Source: Halomonas sp. GD1P12 (GTDB taxonomy: Bacteria; Pseudomonadota; Gammaproteobacteria; Pseudomonadales; Halomonadaceae). From it: a stretch of 64,000 nucleotides of DNA. The notes beneath the pieces are model-generated. The model was given only the letters and a program-made list of their open reading frames with translations. It ran no database searches and had not been told where the DNA came from. This document shows positions 46,638-56,998 of the stretch, piece after piece. The number at the start of each line of letters is the position of its first letter. The stretch's first letter is position 1. A program made the position numbers and the translations under genes. The DNA is taken from assembly GCF_025725645.1 (NCBI RefSeq), contig NZ_CP107007.1, positions 2,418,001-2,482,000 of the forward strand. Direction: 5' to 3'.

Positions 46638-49148
46638 TTATCCCTTATTTAGCGGTGGTTTTTTAGGGGCGCGGCGACTGCGCTGCGGGCCGCTTTTCGT
46701 GGCCGTGGTCTCGCCCACCGGCTCAGGCTTGGCATCGGCGTTACTCGAAGAGGCTTGCGAGCGCTCACCGCCTTTAGGCTCGGCCTTTGCTTCCGCGGTC
46801 TTACCTTCTGATGCCTTGCCACCGCCGCGTTTGGACGGCGAGCGGCGCGGCTTCTCGGACGCATCACCGCCACCGGGGCGTTTGCGCGGCTGGCGGCGCG
46901 GACGCGGCTTTTCGTCGCCGAGCTCGAAGTCGATCTTGCGATCGTCCATGTCGACTCGTGCCACCTGTACCGTCAGGCCATCGCCCAAGCGGTAGGTGGT
47001 GCCGGTACGCTCGCCCTTCAAGCGATGCTTCTCGGCCTCGTAATGGTAGTAGTCCGAGGGTAGCGAGGTCACATGCACGAGGCCTTCGACGAAGAAGGTG
47101 TCCAGGCGCACGAACAGACCGAACTGCGTGACCGAGGCGATGGTGCCCTCAAACGTTTCGCCGAGCTTATCGGACATGAACTCGCACTTGAGCCAGCTTT
47201 CGACGTCGCGGGTCGCTTCGTCGGCGCGGCGCTCGGTCATCGAGCAGTGCTCGCCAAGCTCGACCATCTGCTCGAAGGTGTAGGGGCACCACTTACTCGG
47301 CGGCTCGACCGGCGCACCCTCGACGCGCACCACGGTATTGGTCTGGCGCGGCCCGCGAATCACCGAGCGAATCGCGCGATGCACGAGCAAATCCGGATAG
47401 CGGCGAATCGGCGAGGTGAAGTGGGCATAGGCCTGGTAGGCCAAGCCGAAGTGACCTTCGTTTTGCGGCGAATAGACCGCCTGGTTCATCGAGCGCAGCA
47501 TGACCGTTTGGATGATGTCCGCATCCGGGCGGTCGCTGATCGCTTCCCTGAGCGCCTGATAGTCCTGGGGCGTGGGCTCGTCGCCGCCGCCAACGGACAG
47601 ACCCAGCTCGCTCAAAAACAGACGTAGCTTGTCCAGACGCTCCGGCGTCGGGCGCTCGTGGATGCGGTAAAGCGCCGGCAGGTCGTGTTTGTCCAGAAAG
47701 CGTGCGGTCGCCACGTTCGCCGCCAGCATGCACTCTTCGATCATCTTGTGCGCATCGTTGCGACTTCTAGGCACGATCTCCTGGATCTTGCGCTCTTCGT
47801 TGAACACGATCGCGGTTTCGGTCGTATCGAAGTCGATCGCCCCGCGCTCCTCACGCGCCTCGCGCAGAAGCTTGTAAAGCGCGTGCAGGTCCTCGATCGG
47901 CTTGACGAGCTCCTTGTGCTCTTCGCGAAGCTTTTGTCCCTGCTCACTTTCCGGCTCCAGCATCGCGGCGACCTTGTTGTAGGTCAGTCGCGCGTGGGAG
48001 TTCATCACCGCCTCGTAGAACGAGTAACGGCTAATCGCACCGGTTTTGGAGATATTCATCTCGCAGACCATTACGAGGCGGTCGACGTGCGGGTTCAGCG
48101 AGCAGAGCCCGTTGGAGAGAAGCTCCGGCAGCATGGGGACGACCTGGCCGGGGAAATAGACCGAGTTGCCGCGGGTGCGCGCCTCGTCGTCGAGCGCAGT
48201 GCCCGGACGCACGTAGTGGGACACGTCGGCGATCGCAACGATCAGCTTCCAGCTGCCGGACTTGGTCTTCCAGGCATACACCGCGTCGTCGAAATCCTTG
48301 GCGGACTCATCGTCGATGGTGACCAGCGGCATGTCGCGCAGATCCACCCGGTGATTCTTGTCCTCTTCCAGTACTTCGGCGGAAATACCGCTGGTCTGGT
48401 CGAGCACTTCCGGCGGAAACTCGGCGGGAATCTCGTAGCTGCGAATGGCGATGTCGATTTCCATGCCCGGGTCCATGCGCTCGCCCAGCACCTCGATCAC
48501 CTCGCCCATCGGCTGCACGCGGGTCGCAGGTTGCTGAGTGATGCGGGCCGAGATCACCTGGCCATCCTTCGCACCTTCGTTGGCGGTATGCGGAATCAAC
48601 ACTTCCTGGGTGATACGCGGGTTTTCCGGGATCAGAATGCCGAACTCCGGCGTATTGCTGCGATAAACGCCCACCAGGGTTTGGGTGTTGCGCCCGATCA
48701 CCTCGGCGATGGTGCCCTCGTCGCGCCCGCGCCGGTCGCGCCCGCTGACGCGCACCAGCACGTGATCGCCGTGGAAGACGCGGCGCATCTGTCGCGCGGG
48801 CAGCACGATATCCGGCTTTTTGCCGTCGTCGCGCAGCAAGAAGCCGAAGCCGTCGCGGTGGCCCTGCACCTTGCCCTTGATCAAATCGAGCTTGTCGATC
48901 AGCGCGTAGGCGCCGCGGCGGTCGCGCAGCACCTGGCCGTCGCGCTCCATGGCCGCCATGCGCCGGCGCACGGCTTCGAGATGATCCTCGTCCTCGATGC
49001 CCAGCATCCGGCTCATGTTTTCGTGAGTGATTGGCTTACCGTAGCTTTCGAGCGCGGCCAGCAGATACTCACGGCTGGGCGCGGGGTTGTCGTATTTGTG
49101 CGCCTCACGCTCAGCGTGCGGGTCATCACTTAACGTCCAGTACTTCAT
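46638..49148 (-). CDS. rnr: Ribonuclease R
   Basis: An 836-residue 3'-5' exoribonuclease. It has an N-terminal helix-turn-helix-like part, cold-shock domains (LRDDGKKPDIVLPARQMRRVFHGDHVLV), a catalytic RNB domain with VTIDDESAKDFDDAVYA (metal-binding Asp residues), and an S1 domain (GTIASVTQFGLFVRLDTFFVEGLVH). A 90-residue basic low-complexity tail ends in KKPPLNKG. I chose ATG 49148 (MKYWTLSDD); codons to 49310 have no homology. Only a weak ribosome-binding site is present. Confidence 0.96.
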   Translation of the reverse strand: MKYWTLSDDPHAEREAHKYDNPAPSREYLLAALESYGKPITHENMSRMLGIEDEDHLEAVRRRMAAMERDGQVLRDRRGAYALIDKLDLIKGKVQGHRDGFGFLLRDDGKKPDIVLPARQMRRVFHGDHVLVRVSGRDRRGRDEGTIAEVIGRNTQTLVGVYRSNTPEFGILIPENPRITQEVLIPHTANEGAKDGQVISARITQQPATRVQPMGEVIEVLGERMDPGMEIDIAIRSYEIPAEFPPEVLDQTSGISAEVLEEDKNHRVDLRDMPLVTIDDESAKDFDDAVYAWKTKSGSWKLIVAIADVSHYVRPGTALDDEARTRGNSVYFPGQVVPMLPELLSNGLCSLNPHVDRLVMVCEMNISKTGAISRYSFYEAVMNSHARLTYNKVAAMLEPESEQGQKLREEHKELVKPIEDLHALYKLLREAREERGAIDFDTTETAIVFNEERKIQEIVPRSRNDAHKMIEECMLAANVATARFLDKHDLPALYRIHERPTPERLDKLRLFLSELGLSVGGGDEPTPQDYQALREAISDRPDADIIQTVMLRSMNQAVYSPQNEGHFGLAYQAYAHFTSPIRRYPDLLVHRAIRSVIRGPRQTNTVVRVEGAPVEPPSKWCPYTFEQMVELGEHCSMTERRADEATRDVESWLKCEFMSDKLGETFEGTIASVTQFGLFVRLDTFFVEGLVHVTSLPSDYYHYEAEKHRLKGERTGTTYRLGDGLTVQVARVDMDDRKIDFELGDEKPRPRRQPRKRPGGGDASEKPRRSPSKRGGGKASEGKTAEAKAEPKGGERSQASSSNADAKPEPVGETTATKSGPQRSRRAPKKPPLNKG

Positions 49149-49366
49149 GCGTTCGTCGTCCCTGATGGCGTGTGCGAAAGGCAGGAAAAAAAGGCCGTGC
49201 GAAAGCACGCCTTCGATAAGGAGGCAGGCGCTTTGACTAGGCAAAACGCGCCAAAAATAGTCATGGTGTCTTTGGTCATCGGTGCAGTATAGCGCCGCCG
49301 CTTCAATCACCCAACCGTCCGCGCCCGCATTCGATCGATTTTTGATTCAAAAATGCGCCTGAACAC

Positions 49367-49394
49367 TTGCATTTAGGTTTGGGCCTGGTATCAT
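49367..49394 (+). promoter_or_regulatory. Promoter of the tRNA-Leu cluster
   Basis: TTGCAT (49367-49372) and TATCAT (49389-49394) are 16 bp apart, followed by a GC-rich discriminator (ACGCGCC). This is typical of stable-RNA promoters. It ends 11 bp before the first tRNA. Confidence 0.6.
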
Positions 49395-49405
49395 ACGCGC
49401 CACTT

Positions 49406-49492
49406 GCCCAGATGGCGGAATTGGTAGACGCGCTAGCTTCAGGTGCTAGTGTCCGTATGGACGTGGAGGTTCAAGTCCTCTTCTGGGCACCA
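49406..49492 (+). tRNA. tRNA-Leu (CAG), copy 1
   Basis: An 87-nt class II tRNA. The acceptor arm GCCCAGA/TCTGGGC pairs fully, with A and encoded CCA at the end. Anticodon stem GCTAGC/GCTAG(T) encloses TTCAGGT, giving anticodon CAG. It has a long variable arm (GTCCGTATGGAC) and T-loop GTTCAAGTCC. Confidence 0.96.
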
Positions 49493-49554
49493 ATCGACAT
49501 CGTGTTATCCCCTTTTCACGATATTGAGCGGTGTAAAACAAGCGGTTCGTATTC

Positions 49555-49641
49555 GCCCGGGTGGCGGAATTGGTAGACGCGCTAGCTTCAGGTGCTAGTG
49601 ACTGTATGGTCGTGGAGGTTCAAGTCCTCTCCCGGGCACCA
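49555..49641 (+). tRNA. tRNA-Leu (CAG), copy 2
   Basis: 87 nt with the same core as copy 1, anticodon CAG. It differs in the acceptor stem (GCCCGGG/CCCGGGC) and the variable arm (GACTGTATGGTC), each with compensating changes. CCA is encoded. Confidence 0.96.
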
Positions 49642-49663
49642 ATCGAATACGAGCATATGATGC

Positions 49664-49750
49664 GCCCAGGTGGCGGAATTGGTAGACGCGCTAGCTTCAG
49701 GTGCTAGTGTCCGTATGGACGTGGAGGTTCAAGTCCTCTCCTGGGCACCA
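49664..49750 (+). tRNA. tRNA-Leu (CAG), copy 3
   Basis: 87 nt, anticodon CAG, acceptor stem GCCCAGG/CCTGGGC, variable arm as in copy 1. CCA is encoded. It lies 22 bp after copy 2, so the three form one transcript. Confidence 0.96.
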
Positions 49751-49916
49751 TCAAGGTGTCGTCCGCATCATGCACTGGCCTTCCCGCTTTTTTGATTCCC
49801 CGTATACTTTTTAAAAACTCTCTTCAACTCGCCTGGTCGGTCGCGCTTTTCAAGCCGTATTCGAACCGACGCCGTGTTCTGACGCCCATCGATTCCCACT
49901 ATTACCTGTCATCCCC

Positions 49917-50795
49917 CTACTGAAACCGCCCCGGACGTTTCGAAACATCCTCGAGCGCCCAGCCCTGGGTGTTGACCTCGCCTTCCAGTACCGATTCCAC
50001 CGCTGGCGACAGCCGCGGGAAGAAATTAAGCCCGGTGCGCGCCTCTATTTCGTCGATGGTGACCAGGTAGTCCGCGAGCGGCTCGTTGCCGCGCACGTCC
50101 TGGGGCATGATGAAGGCCAGCGCCAGCGGCGCGTCGGCGTGGGGGGCGACGATGATCTTGTAAAACGCCTCCGGCACCTCGACCAGACCCACACGGTTCA
50201 TGACGTTGTCTGTAAAGCGCTCGGGAAAGATAGGGCCGGTAATCACTTGCAGGACGTCAAAGCGCGGGGCGAAGTGATCCATCACCGACTCCTCGAGCCG
50301 CTGCCAGAGCTGGCGGTTCAGGTTGGGCTTCTGAGGGCTCATGTTGCTCATCAGGAAGGTATCGAGCTGGGCGCTTTTGCCGTGAACCGCGGCGATCGCG
50401 TAGTTGGGTGCCATGTGGCCGCGGTCATAGCCGCTGCCGGAGTAGCTGTCGGTGCCGATTGGCCAAAGCGTTCGCCAGTCCGGGCGAAAGCCTGGCCGCG
50501 AGCCAATGCGGGTATCGTCGGCGACCGCGGCGACCTGGTAGCTGACCCAGAGCGGGTTGACGCGTACGTCCGACCAGCCAACGACGAAGCCATCGTTTCG
50601 CAGCACGCGATGAAAGTTGGTGAAGCCAAGCTCGTCCCAGGTCGGCGCGCCCATCCAGACGACGTTTTGCAGCGCGTGGCGCTCCTGATACTCCCAAAGC
50701 CCGCCTCCCACCACCACGAACAGCAGCGCAATGCCAAAGCGCCGCCCCTGACGACGCCAGCGCACAAGCGATTTACCCAACGACTCTCTCCCCAC
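49917..50795 (-). CDS. Membrane-anchored DNA/RNA non-specific endonuclease
   Basis: A 292-residue protein with one N-terminal helix (GIALLFVVVGGGLW, ~20-34) and then a NUC-type ββα-metal nuclease domain. The active-site motif YDRGHMAPNY (DRGH, His) and the metal-binding Asn region (MSNMSPQKPNLNRQLWQRLE) are both visible. The mature domain should face the periplasm and degrade DNA or RNA there. Length fits. Confidence 0.88.
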   Translation of the reverse strand: MGRESLGKSLVRWRRQGRRFGIALLFVVVGGGLWEYQERHALQNVVWMGAPTWDELGFTNFHRVLRNDGFVVGWSDVRVNPLWVSYQVAAVADDTRIGSRPGFRPDWRTLWPIGTDSYSGSGYDRGHMAPNYAIAAVHGKSAQLDTFLMSNMSPQKPNLNRQLWQRLEESVMDHFAPRFDVLQVITGPIFPERFTDNVMNRVGLVEVPEAFYKIIVAPHADAPLALAFIMPQDVRGNEPLADYLVTIDEIEARTGLNFFPRLSPAVESVLEGEVNTQGWALEDVSKRPGRFQ

Positions 50796-50880
50796 GTTCC
50801 CTTGTAGCCGCTGCCCGCGCGACGCTGATGGTTCTTTAATTATTCAGTTCTGTCGTTATCCAGTTGTCTACGCGGTGCGG

Positions 50881-51156
50881 TTACCAGCCCAGCGAAAACA
50901 TGGTTTCCAGATCGTGGCGCGAGTGCACCTGCATGGCGTTCAGCGTTTCGGTGTCGCTGATGCCTTCCACCGCGTTCAAGCGCTCGGTGACGAGCTCGGC
51001 AAGGCTTTCGAAATCCCGAGTGCGAGCGATGGCGACCAGATCGTAGCGCCCACAGGTCGAGTACACCTCACTGATACCCTCGACCTCCGCCAACCGCTCG
51101 GCCACGCCTTTTACCTGGCCCTTTTCGGTATTAATCAAAATGACAGCGTTTTGCAT
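50881..51156 (-). CDS. Stand-alone Lrp/AsnC ligand-binding (RAM) domain protein
   Basis: A 91-residue protein (QNAVILINTEKGQVKGVAERL, EVYSTCGRYDLVAIARTRDFESL) that matches only the C-terminal effector domain of Lrp/AsnC regulators. No helix-turn-helix precedes it. Such small RAM proteins can bind amino acids or modulate full-length Lrp proteins. I chose ATG 51156; ATG 51198 is an in-frame alternative. Confidence 0.82.
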   Translation of the reverse strand: MQNAVILINTEKGQVKGVAERLAEVEGISEVYSTCGRYDLVAIARTRDFESLAELVTERLNAVEGISDTETLNAMQVHSRHDLETMFSLGW

Positions 51157-51429
51157 GGCGCCCTCGTAGGTCAACGTAATGAAAGTCTGCGTCTTCAAGT
51201 CTGCGAGTATACCAGCCCCACTCGGCGGGCCAAACGCCGCGATTGACGCGGTCTATTGCCGCGCAGCCCAAAACCCATTAGAGGCGCCTGTCCTCATGGG
51301 TTAAGATGCCTGGTCGGTGAATGTTTTATCATGAGGCGATACTTAGAGCGCTCGAGCGCCTCGCCCGCTACCTACTCGTGACAGCTCGCCCGGATGACGG
51401 GCGCTTCGTTTGCAAGATCAGGAGATACC

Positions 51430-51744
51430 ATGGCCGATCAAAGCCGCCGCACGTTCATGCGCAACAGTGTTCTGGGCCTGGCTGCCCTACCGCTGGGCGC
51501 CGGCGTTTTATCGAAAACCGCGTTCGCTCAGTCGCTGCCCCGGCTCGACCCGAGCGCCCCCGCCGCCCAGGCACTCAACTACGTGGAAGAGGCGCAAAGC
51601 GCCAGCGACCACCCCGCCTTTAGCGAAGGCGAGCTCTGCTCCAACTGCATGTTCTTCACCGAGTCCAACGAAGGCTGCCAGCTTTTCCCGGAAAACAGCG
51701 TCGCCCCGAACGGCTGGTGCCAGTCCTGGACTTCGAAGGGGTAA
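51430..51744 (+). CDS. High-potential iron-sulfur protein (HiPIP), Tat-exported
   Basis: A 104-residue protein. The twin-arginine signal (SRRTFMRNSVLGLAALPLG) is cut probably after TAFA. The mature part has the four cluster cysteines in the HiPIP spacing: CSNCMFF, GCQLFP and NGWCQSW. It carries electrons in the periplasm. I chose ATG 51430 with a perfect AGGAG upstream. Confidence 0.92.
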   Translation: MADQSRRTFMRNSVLGLAALPLGAGVLSKTAFAQSLPRLDPSAPAAQALNYVEEAQSASDHPAFSEGELCSNCMFFTESNEGCQLFPENSVAPNGWCQSWTSKG

Positions 51745-51769
51745 GGCCAGGCCCTACCCCCTTCAAGCG

Positions 51770-53350
51770 TTACGACGCGCCTTCAGCACTGCCCTCCTCT
51801 ACCGGCCAGCGATAGCGGTGCGTGACACGCCCCTCGTCCATCGATACCAGATGCACCGGGAAGCCCCACAGCTTTTGCAGGTGGCGCATGACCGGATAGA
51901 CGCTGCGCTCCAACGGCCGACGACTCTCCTGCACGTGGTGCAGCGTTAGCGACCGGTCGCCGCGAATGGCCGCCTCGAACACCTGGATGTTGGGTTCGCG
52001 AAGCGATAGCGCGTACTGGGCGGAGAGCGCGTTGCGCACCCGGCGGTAGCCTTGCTCGTTGTGGATCGCGCCCACGGCCAGGGTATCGCTCTGATCGTCG
52101 TCCACCATCACGAACAGCTTGAGATCGCGAATCACCTTCGGCGAAAGAAACTGTTGGATGAACGACTCGTCCTTGAAGTTGCGCATGGCGAACTCGAGTG
52201 TCTCCCGCCAGGGCGAGCCCGCGATATCCGGAAACCAGGCGCGGTCCTCGTCCGTCGGCGCAATACAGATGCGCTCGATGTCGCGAAAGATCGCAAAGCC
52301 CAGCGCGTAGGGGTTGATACCGCTGTAGTAGGGGCTGTCAAAATCCGGCTGATTGATGACCGCCGCGTGGGATTGCAAGAACTCGAGCATCAGCCCTTCA
52401 TCCACGTGGCCATCGTCATAGAGCCGGTTCATCAGCGTGTAGTGCCAGAAACAGGCCCACCCCTCGTTCATCACTTGAGTCTGGCGCTGAGGGTAGAAGT
52501 ACTGGGCGAGCTTGCGCACGATACGCACGATTTCGCGCTGCCAGGGCGCGAGCAGCGGCGCGTTTTTCTCGATGAAGTAGAGCAGGTTCTCCTGAGACTC
52601 CGACGGGTAGCGCCCGCCTTCGTGCAGGCCCAGCGGGTCGTCCTCGTCATGAAGCCCGCCCGGTAGCGCCTCGCTCTTCTCGAAAGGTTTTGGGATGGTG
52701 CGCCAGAGCATGTTGACCTGGGTTTGCAGGTAGGCCTCACGCTCCTGCTGACGGGCGGCCTCCTGGGCGGCGGAGATTTTCGAGGGGCGTTTGTAGCGGT
52801 CCACGCCGTAGTTTTGCAGCGCATGGCAGGCGTCGAGCAGCTGCTCGACGGCGTGGGTACCGTGGCGTTCCTCGCACCGGGCAATGTATTTTCGCGCAAA
52901 CACCAGGTAATCGACGATGGAGTCGGCCTCGGTCCAGGTACGAAACAGGTAGTTACCCTTGAAAAAGGAGTTATGGCCGTAGCAGGCGTGGGCCATGACC
53001 AGCACCTGCATCATCAGCGTATTCTCCTCCATCAGGTACGCGATGCAGGGATCGGAGTTGATGACAAGCTCATAAGCCAGCCCCATCTGGCCGCGCTTGT
53101 AGGCCTGCTGTACGGCGAGAAACTGCTTGCCGAACGACCAGTGGTGATAGCCTACCGGCATCCCGACGCTGGCGTAGGCATCCATCATCTGTTCGGTGGT
53201 GATCACTTCGATCTGATTGGGGTAGGTATCGAGCCGGTACTCGTCGGCGAGCACCGCCAACACCTCGTCGAAGCGCTCGAGTATGGCGAAATTCCAATCA
53301 GAGCCCGTGGCAATGGGGCCCTGAGCGGTAGCATCGGAAGAGACTCGCAT
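51770..53350 (-). CDS. SpoVR-family protein (YcgB)
   Basis: A 526-residue protein with the family blocks YPNQIEVITTEQMMDAYASVGMPVGYHHWSFGK in outline, ELVINSDPCIAYLMEENT, and MNEGWACFWHYTLMNRL. It is the third gene of prkA-yeaH-spoVR, found in many proteobacteria under starvation and stress control. Biochemical role is unknown. Confidence 0.92.
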   Translation of the reverse strand: MRVSSDATAQGPIATGSDWNFAILERFDEVLAVLADEYRLDTYPNQIEVITTEQMMDAYASVGMPVGYHHWSFGKQFLAVQQAYKRGQMGLAYELVINSDPCIAYLMEENTLMMQVLVMAHACYGHNSFFKGNYLFRTWTEADSIVDYLVFARKYIARCEERHGTHAVEQLLDACHALQNYGVDRYKRPSKISAAQEAARQQEREAYLQTQVNMLWRTIPKPFEKSEALPGGLHDEDDPLGLHEGGRYPSESQENLLYFIEKNAPLLAPWQREIVRIVRKLAQYFYPQRQTQVMNEGWACFWHYTLMNRLYDDGHVDEGLMLEFLQSHAAVINQPDFDSPYYSGINPYALGFAIFRDIERICIAPTDEDRAWFPDIAGSPWRETLEFAMRNFKDESFIQQFLSPKVIRDLKLFVMVDDDQSDTLAVGAIHNEQGYRRVRNALSAQYALSLREPNIQVFEAAIRGDRSLTLHHVQESRRPLERSVYPVMRHLQKLWGFPVHLVSMDEGRVTHRYRWPVEEGSAEGAS

Positions 53351-53378
53351 CGCGTACTCCTCGAAAAACAGGATCGGG

Positions 53379-54668
53379 TCAGGGCGACGTGGTCAGCCGG
53401 CGTTTAAACAGTTCACGAAACACCGGGTAGATATCGCCGGCTTCGAAAATCTGGCGCATCGCGAAACGCTCGGAAAACCGTTTGGCCACGGTTTCATACT
53501 CGTGCCAGAGCGACTGGTGCTCGTGCGGGGTAATCTCCACGTAGGCGAAGTATTGAAGATTCGGCATCAGCTCCTTGATCAAGAGATCGCGGCAGATCGA
53601 GGAGTCGTCGTCCCAGTTGTCGCCGTCAGAGGCCTGGGCGACGTAGAGATTCCATTGACTCGCCGGGTAGCGCTTCTCGACGATACCGTGAACGAGTTTC
53701 AACGCGCTCGAAACGATCGTACCGCCGGTTTCCCTGGAGTAAAAGAACTCCTCCTCACTGACCTCGCGGGCGGCGGTGTGGTGGCGCACGAAAACGAGCT
53801 CCACTTTCTCGTAGTGCTTCTCCAAAAACAGGTACAACAGCAAAAAAAAGCGCTTGGCGATATCCTTGTGGTTCTGGGTCATCGAGCCGGAGACGTCCAT
53901 GACACAGAAAATCACCGCCTGACTCGAGGGCTGGGGCTCCGGGGCGAGCTGATGATAGCGAAGATCCACGGTATCGATGAACGGCACCGACTCGATGCGC
54001 TTTTCGAGACGCTTGATTTCCGCCTCGAGCTCAGCGATGCGCGCCGGGTTTCGCAAAATCGAATCCTTGCCGAGCTCCTCGGCCAGCGCCAGCTGCGCCT
54101 CCATCAGCGCGCGCTTGATCGGCGCGCGCATGGCAATGCGCCGGGCGTAAGCCTCACGCATCGAGCGGGTAACGCTCATGCGCGACGGCACGCCGTCACG
54201 GGCAAGCCCGGCGCGCACCATTTTAATTTCCTCCATGGTCTTGAGCGGTTTGCGCTGCAGGTGCGGAAGCTCCAGCCCGTCGAACACGAACTCCAGAAAC
54301 TCCTCGCGGCTCAGGGTAAAGGCGAACTCATCGTCGCCCTGGCCCTGATTGCTCGCCTTGCCTTCACCCGCCCCACCGCCTCCACCGCCGCCGGGCGGAC
54401 GGCGGATTCGGTCGCCTTCGAGAAACTCCTTGTTGCCGGGCGAGACGATGCTTCGCTTCCCGCCCGGGCCGTGCTGAAAAACCGGCTCGGAAATATCGCG
54501 AGTCGGAATGGACACGCTCTCGCCGCGCTGCATGTCGGTGATCGAGCGGCGGTTGACCGCCTCCTCCACCGAGCGCTTGATGTGGTGGCGATAACGCTCG
54601 AGAAAACGCTGCCGATTGACCGCGCTTTTGTGCTTCGCGTTGGGCCGGCGATCAATGAAGTAGGTCAT
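53379..54668 (-). CDS. yeaH: YeaH-family (DUF444) protein with VWA-like domain
   Basis: A 429-residue protein. It starts [23 protein letters not shown], has a Gly-rich linker ([13 protein letters not shown]) near 95-105, and a C-terminal VWA-like fold with [14 protein letters not shown] (MIDAS-type DxSGS). The family is co-transcribed with prkA and may support its kinase function. Spacing to prkA is 50 bp. Confidence 0.92.
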   Translation of the reverse strand: MTYFIDRRPNAKHKSAVNRQRFLERYRHHIKRSVEEAVNRRSITDMQRGESVSIPTRDISEPVFQHGPGGKRSIVSPGNKEFLEGDRIRRPPGGGGGGGAGEGKASNQGQGDDEFAFTLSREEFLEFVFDGLELPHLQRKPLKTMEEIKMVRAGLARDGVPSRMSVTRSMREAYARRIAMRAPIKRALMEAQLALAEELGKDSILRNPARIAELEAEIKRLEKRIESVPFIDTVDLRYHQLAPEPQPSSQAVIFCVMDVSGSMTQNHKDIAKRFFLLLYLFLEKHYEKVELVFVRHHTAAREVSEEEFFYSRETGGTIVSSALKLVHGIVEKRYPASQWNLYVAQASDGDNWDDDSSICRDLLIKELMPNLQYFAYVEITPHEHQSLWHEYETVAKRFSERFAMRQIFEAGDIYPVFRELFKRRLTTSP

Positions 54669-54718
54669 GCGACCTCCTTGAACAAGGGCGACTGAAACCC
54701 GAGCCAGTAAAACCAGCG

Positions 54719-56641
54719 CTACTGGGATTTACGTACGCGCAGGTACCACTCCGACAGCAGGCGCACCTGTTTCTCGGTATAGCCGCGTTCGACCATGCGC
54801 TCGACGAAGTCCTCGTGCTTTTTCTGATCCGATTTCGACGCCTTGGCGTTGAAGGAGATCACCGGCAAAAGCTCCTCGGTGTTGGCGAACATCTTGTGCT
54901 CGATCACGCCTCGAAGCTTTTCGTAGGACTGCCAGCTCGGGTTCATGCCGTTGTTCTGGGCGCGCGCGCGCAGCACGAAGTTGACCACCTCGTGGCGAAA
55001 ATCCTTTGGGTTGGAGATACCCGCAGGCTTCTCGATCTTTTCGAGCTCCTCGTTGAGCGACTGGCGATTCAAGAGCTCGCCGGTTTCCGGGTCGCGGTAC
55101 TCCTGGTCCTGAATCCAGAAGTCGGCGTAAGTCACGTAGCGGTCGAAAATGTTCTGGCCGTATTCGCTGTAGGACTCCAGATAAGCGGTCTGGATCTCCT
55201 TGCCGATGAACTCGACGTAGCGCGGCGCCAGAAACTCCTTGATGAACCCGATATAGCGCTCGAACACCTCGGCGGGAAGCTGTTCGCGCTCCAGCGCCTG
55301 CTCCAGCACGTACAAAAGATGCACCGGGTTGGCGGCGACCTCGGTGCTGTCGAAGTTGAACACTTTCGACAGGATCTTGAAGGCGAAGCGGGTCGAAAGC
55401 CCCTGCATGCCCTCGTCCACCCCGGCGGCATCGCGATACTCCTGGATCGACTTCGCCCTTGGGTCGGTATCCTTCAGGTTTTCGCCGTCGTAGACGCGCA
55501 TCTTGGAGTAGACGCTGGAGTTCTCCGGCACCTTGAGCCGTGAAAGCGTGGTGAACTGCGCCAGCATGCGCAGCGTATCCGGCGCGCAGGGTGCCTGGTT
55601 GAGCGAGGACTCCTCGAGAAGTTTTTGATAGATGCTGATCTCTTCGGAAACGCGTAGGCAGTACGGCACCTTGACGATGTAGACGCGGTCGAGAAACGCC
55701 TCGTTGTTACGGTTGTTGCGAAATGCCTGCCACTCGGACTCGTTCGAGTGGGCAAGAATCACGCCATCGAAAGGGATCGCGCCCATGCCTTCGGTGGGGT
55801 TGTAGTTGCCCTCCTGGGTCGCGGTCAAAAGCGGGTGGAGCACCTTGATCGGCGCCTTGAACATCTCGACGAACTCCATCAGCCCCTGGTTGGCGCGGCA
55901 AAGCCCGCCGGAGAAGCTGTAGGCGTCCGGGTCGTCCTGGGAGAAGAGCTCGAGTTTACGAATATCGACCTTGCCCACCAGCGATGAAATGTCCTGGTTG
56001 TTCTCGTCGCCCGGTTCGGTCTTGGAGATCGCGATCTGATTGAGTCGCGACGGATACAGGCGCACTACGCGAAATTGCGAGATATCGCCGCCGTTCTCCT
56101 TTAACCGTTTGGCCGCCCAGGGCGACATCACGCTTTTTAGATAGCGCCTTGGGATACCGTACTCCTGCTCCAGAAGCTCGCCATCCTCTTCCGGCGAGAA
56201 AAGCCCCAGCGGCGACTCCTGCACCGGCGAATCCTTGATCGCGTAAAAGGGAATGCGCTCCATCAAGAGCTTCAAACGCTCGGCAAGCGACGACTTGCCG
56301 CCGCCGACCGGGCCCAGCAAATAGAGAATCTGCTTGCGCTCTTCAAGGCCCTGGGCGGCGTGACGGAAGTAGGCCACGATTTGCTCGATGGCATCTTCCA
56401 TACCGTGAAATTCGGCAAACGCCGGGTAGCGGCGAATCACCTTGTTGGAAAAAATGCGCGAAAGACGCGGGTCCTTGGCGGTATCGATCACCTCGGGCTC
56501 GCCGATCGCCTCGAGCATCCGCTCGGCGGCGCTGGCGTAGACCTTCGGGTCGCGTTTACAAAGGGCGAGATACTCCTCGAGGGTCAACTCTTCTTGCTGA
56601 ATACGGGCGAATCGGTCTTGAACGTGATCAAAGATGCTCAT
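54719..56641 (-). CDS. PrkA-family serine protein kinase (YeaG)
   Basis: A 640-residue protein. It has an N-terminal AAA+-like domain with P-loop [16 protein letters not shown] (~95-110) and a long C-terminal part with [21 protein letters not shown]. In E. coli, YeaG is a nitrogen-starvation and stress kinase. I chose ATG 56641, which has AGGAG and the normal N-terminus [10 protein letters not shown]; the frame continues to 56971 without family match. First gene of the operon. Confidence 0.94.
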   Translation of the reverse strand: MSIFDHVQDRFARIQQEELTLEEYLALCKRDPKVYASAAERMLEAIGEPEVIDTAKDPRLSRIFSNKVIRRYPAFAEFHGMEDAIEQIVAYFRHAAQGLEERKQILYLLGPVGGGKSSLAERLKLLMERIPFYAIKDSPVQESPLGLFSPEEDGELLEQEYGIPRRYLKSVMSPWAAKRLKENGGDISQFRVVRLYPSRLNQIAISKTEPGDENNQDISSLVGKVDIRKLELFSQDDPDAYSFSGGLCRANQGLMEFVEMFKAPIKVLHPLLTATQEGNYNPTEGMGAIPFDGVILAHSNESEWQAFRNNRNNEAFLDRVYIVKVPYCLRVSEEISIYQKLLEESSLNQAPCAPDTLRMLAQFTTLSRLKVPENSSVYSKMRVYDGENLKDTDPRAKSIQEYRDAAGVDEGMQGLSTRFAFKILSKVFNFDSTEVAANPVHLLYVLEQALEREQLPAEVFERYIGFIKEFLAPRYVEFIGKEIQTAYLESYSEYGQNIFDRYVTYADFWIQDQEYRDPETGELLNRQSLNEELEKIEKPAGISNPKDFRHEVVNFVLRARAQNNGMNPSWQSYEKLRGVIEHKMFANTEELLPVISFNAKASKSDQKKHEDFVERMVERGYTEKQVRLLSEWYLRVRKSQ

Positions 56642-56998
56642 TGAACTCTCCTGTGGCCCAGCCTCAGGTATACCGCTCAACCACCCTGTCAACGCGGTGC
56701 ACCAAACGAGGTATCGCTCTATTAGCGTAGACAGCATTAATCGAAAAAGAGTGATAAAAACTTCAACGCTAGCGTGAATTTCGGGTTGGAAACAGGATGT
56801 TTCGCAAGCCCCTCGAACGCGGTACTGGAACCCAGGGCGCGGCTCATGTTCGAATGGGGAGCACAAACAAAGGATCTGGCGGCAGGCGGCTATTTGAGCG
56901 TTGACACGCTTGCTTTCCACCCAGGCTTTTACAACACTGGCTTTCCCAACATCTGCTTTTCCAACACTCACTTTTCCAATACCCGGAGATATGAACGT
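56642..56998 (+). promoter_or_regulatory. Divergent region between prkA and the IalB-like gene
   Basis: A 357-bp gap with two outward-facing genes. A perfect TTGACA lies at 56901-56906, but I could not find a good -10 at the right distance. Tandem 15-bp repeats follow at 56927-56986. Otherwise nothing recognisable is seen. Confidence 0.4.
56927..56986 (+). repeat. Tandem 15-bp repeat just ahead of the IalB-like gene
   Basis: Four 15-bp units follow the pattern TTTNCCAACACTNGC, with a partial unit before them. They are in frame with the downstream gene and would read F-x-N-T-x pentapeptides (FYNTG FPNIC FSNTH FSNTR). The last unit overlaps the ribosome-binding site. Confidence 0.6.

Noticed and set aside
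47658..49133. 491-codon open frame on the plus strand
   Set aside because: Antisense to rnr, whose frame has clear catalytic motifs and correct codon use.
49367..49576. 69-codon open frame
   Set aside because: It runs across the first tRNA-Leu gene and part of the second.
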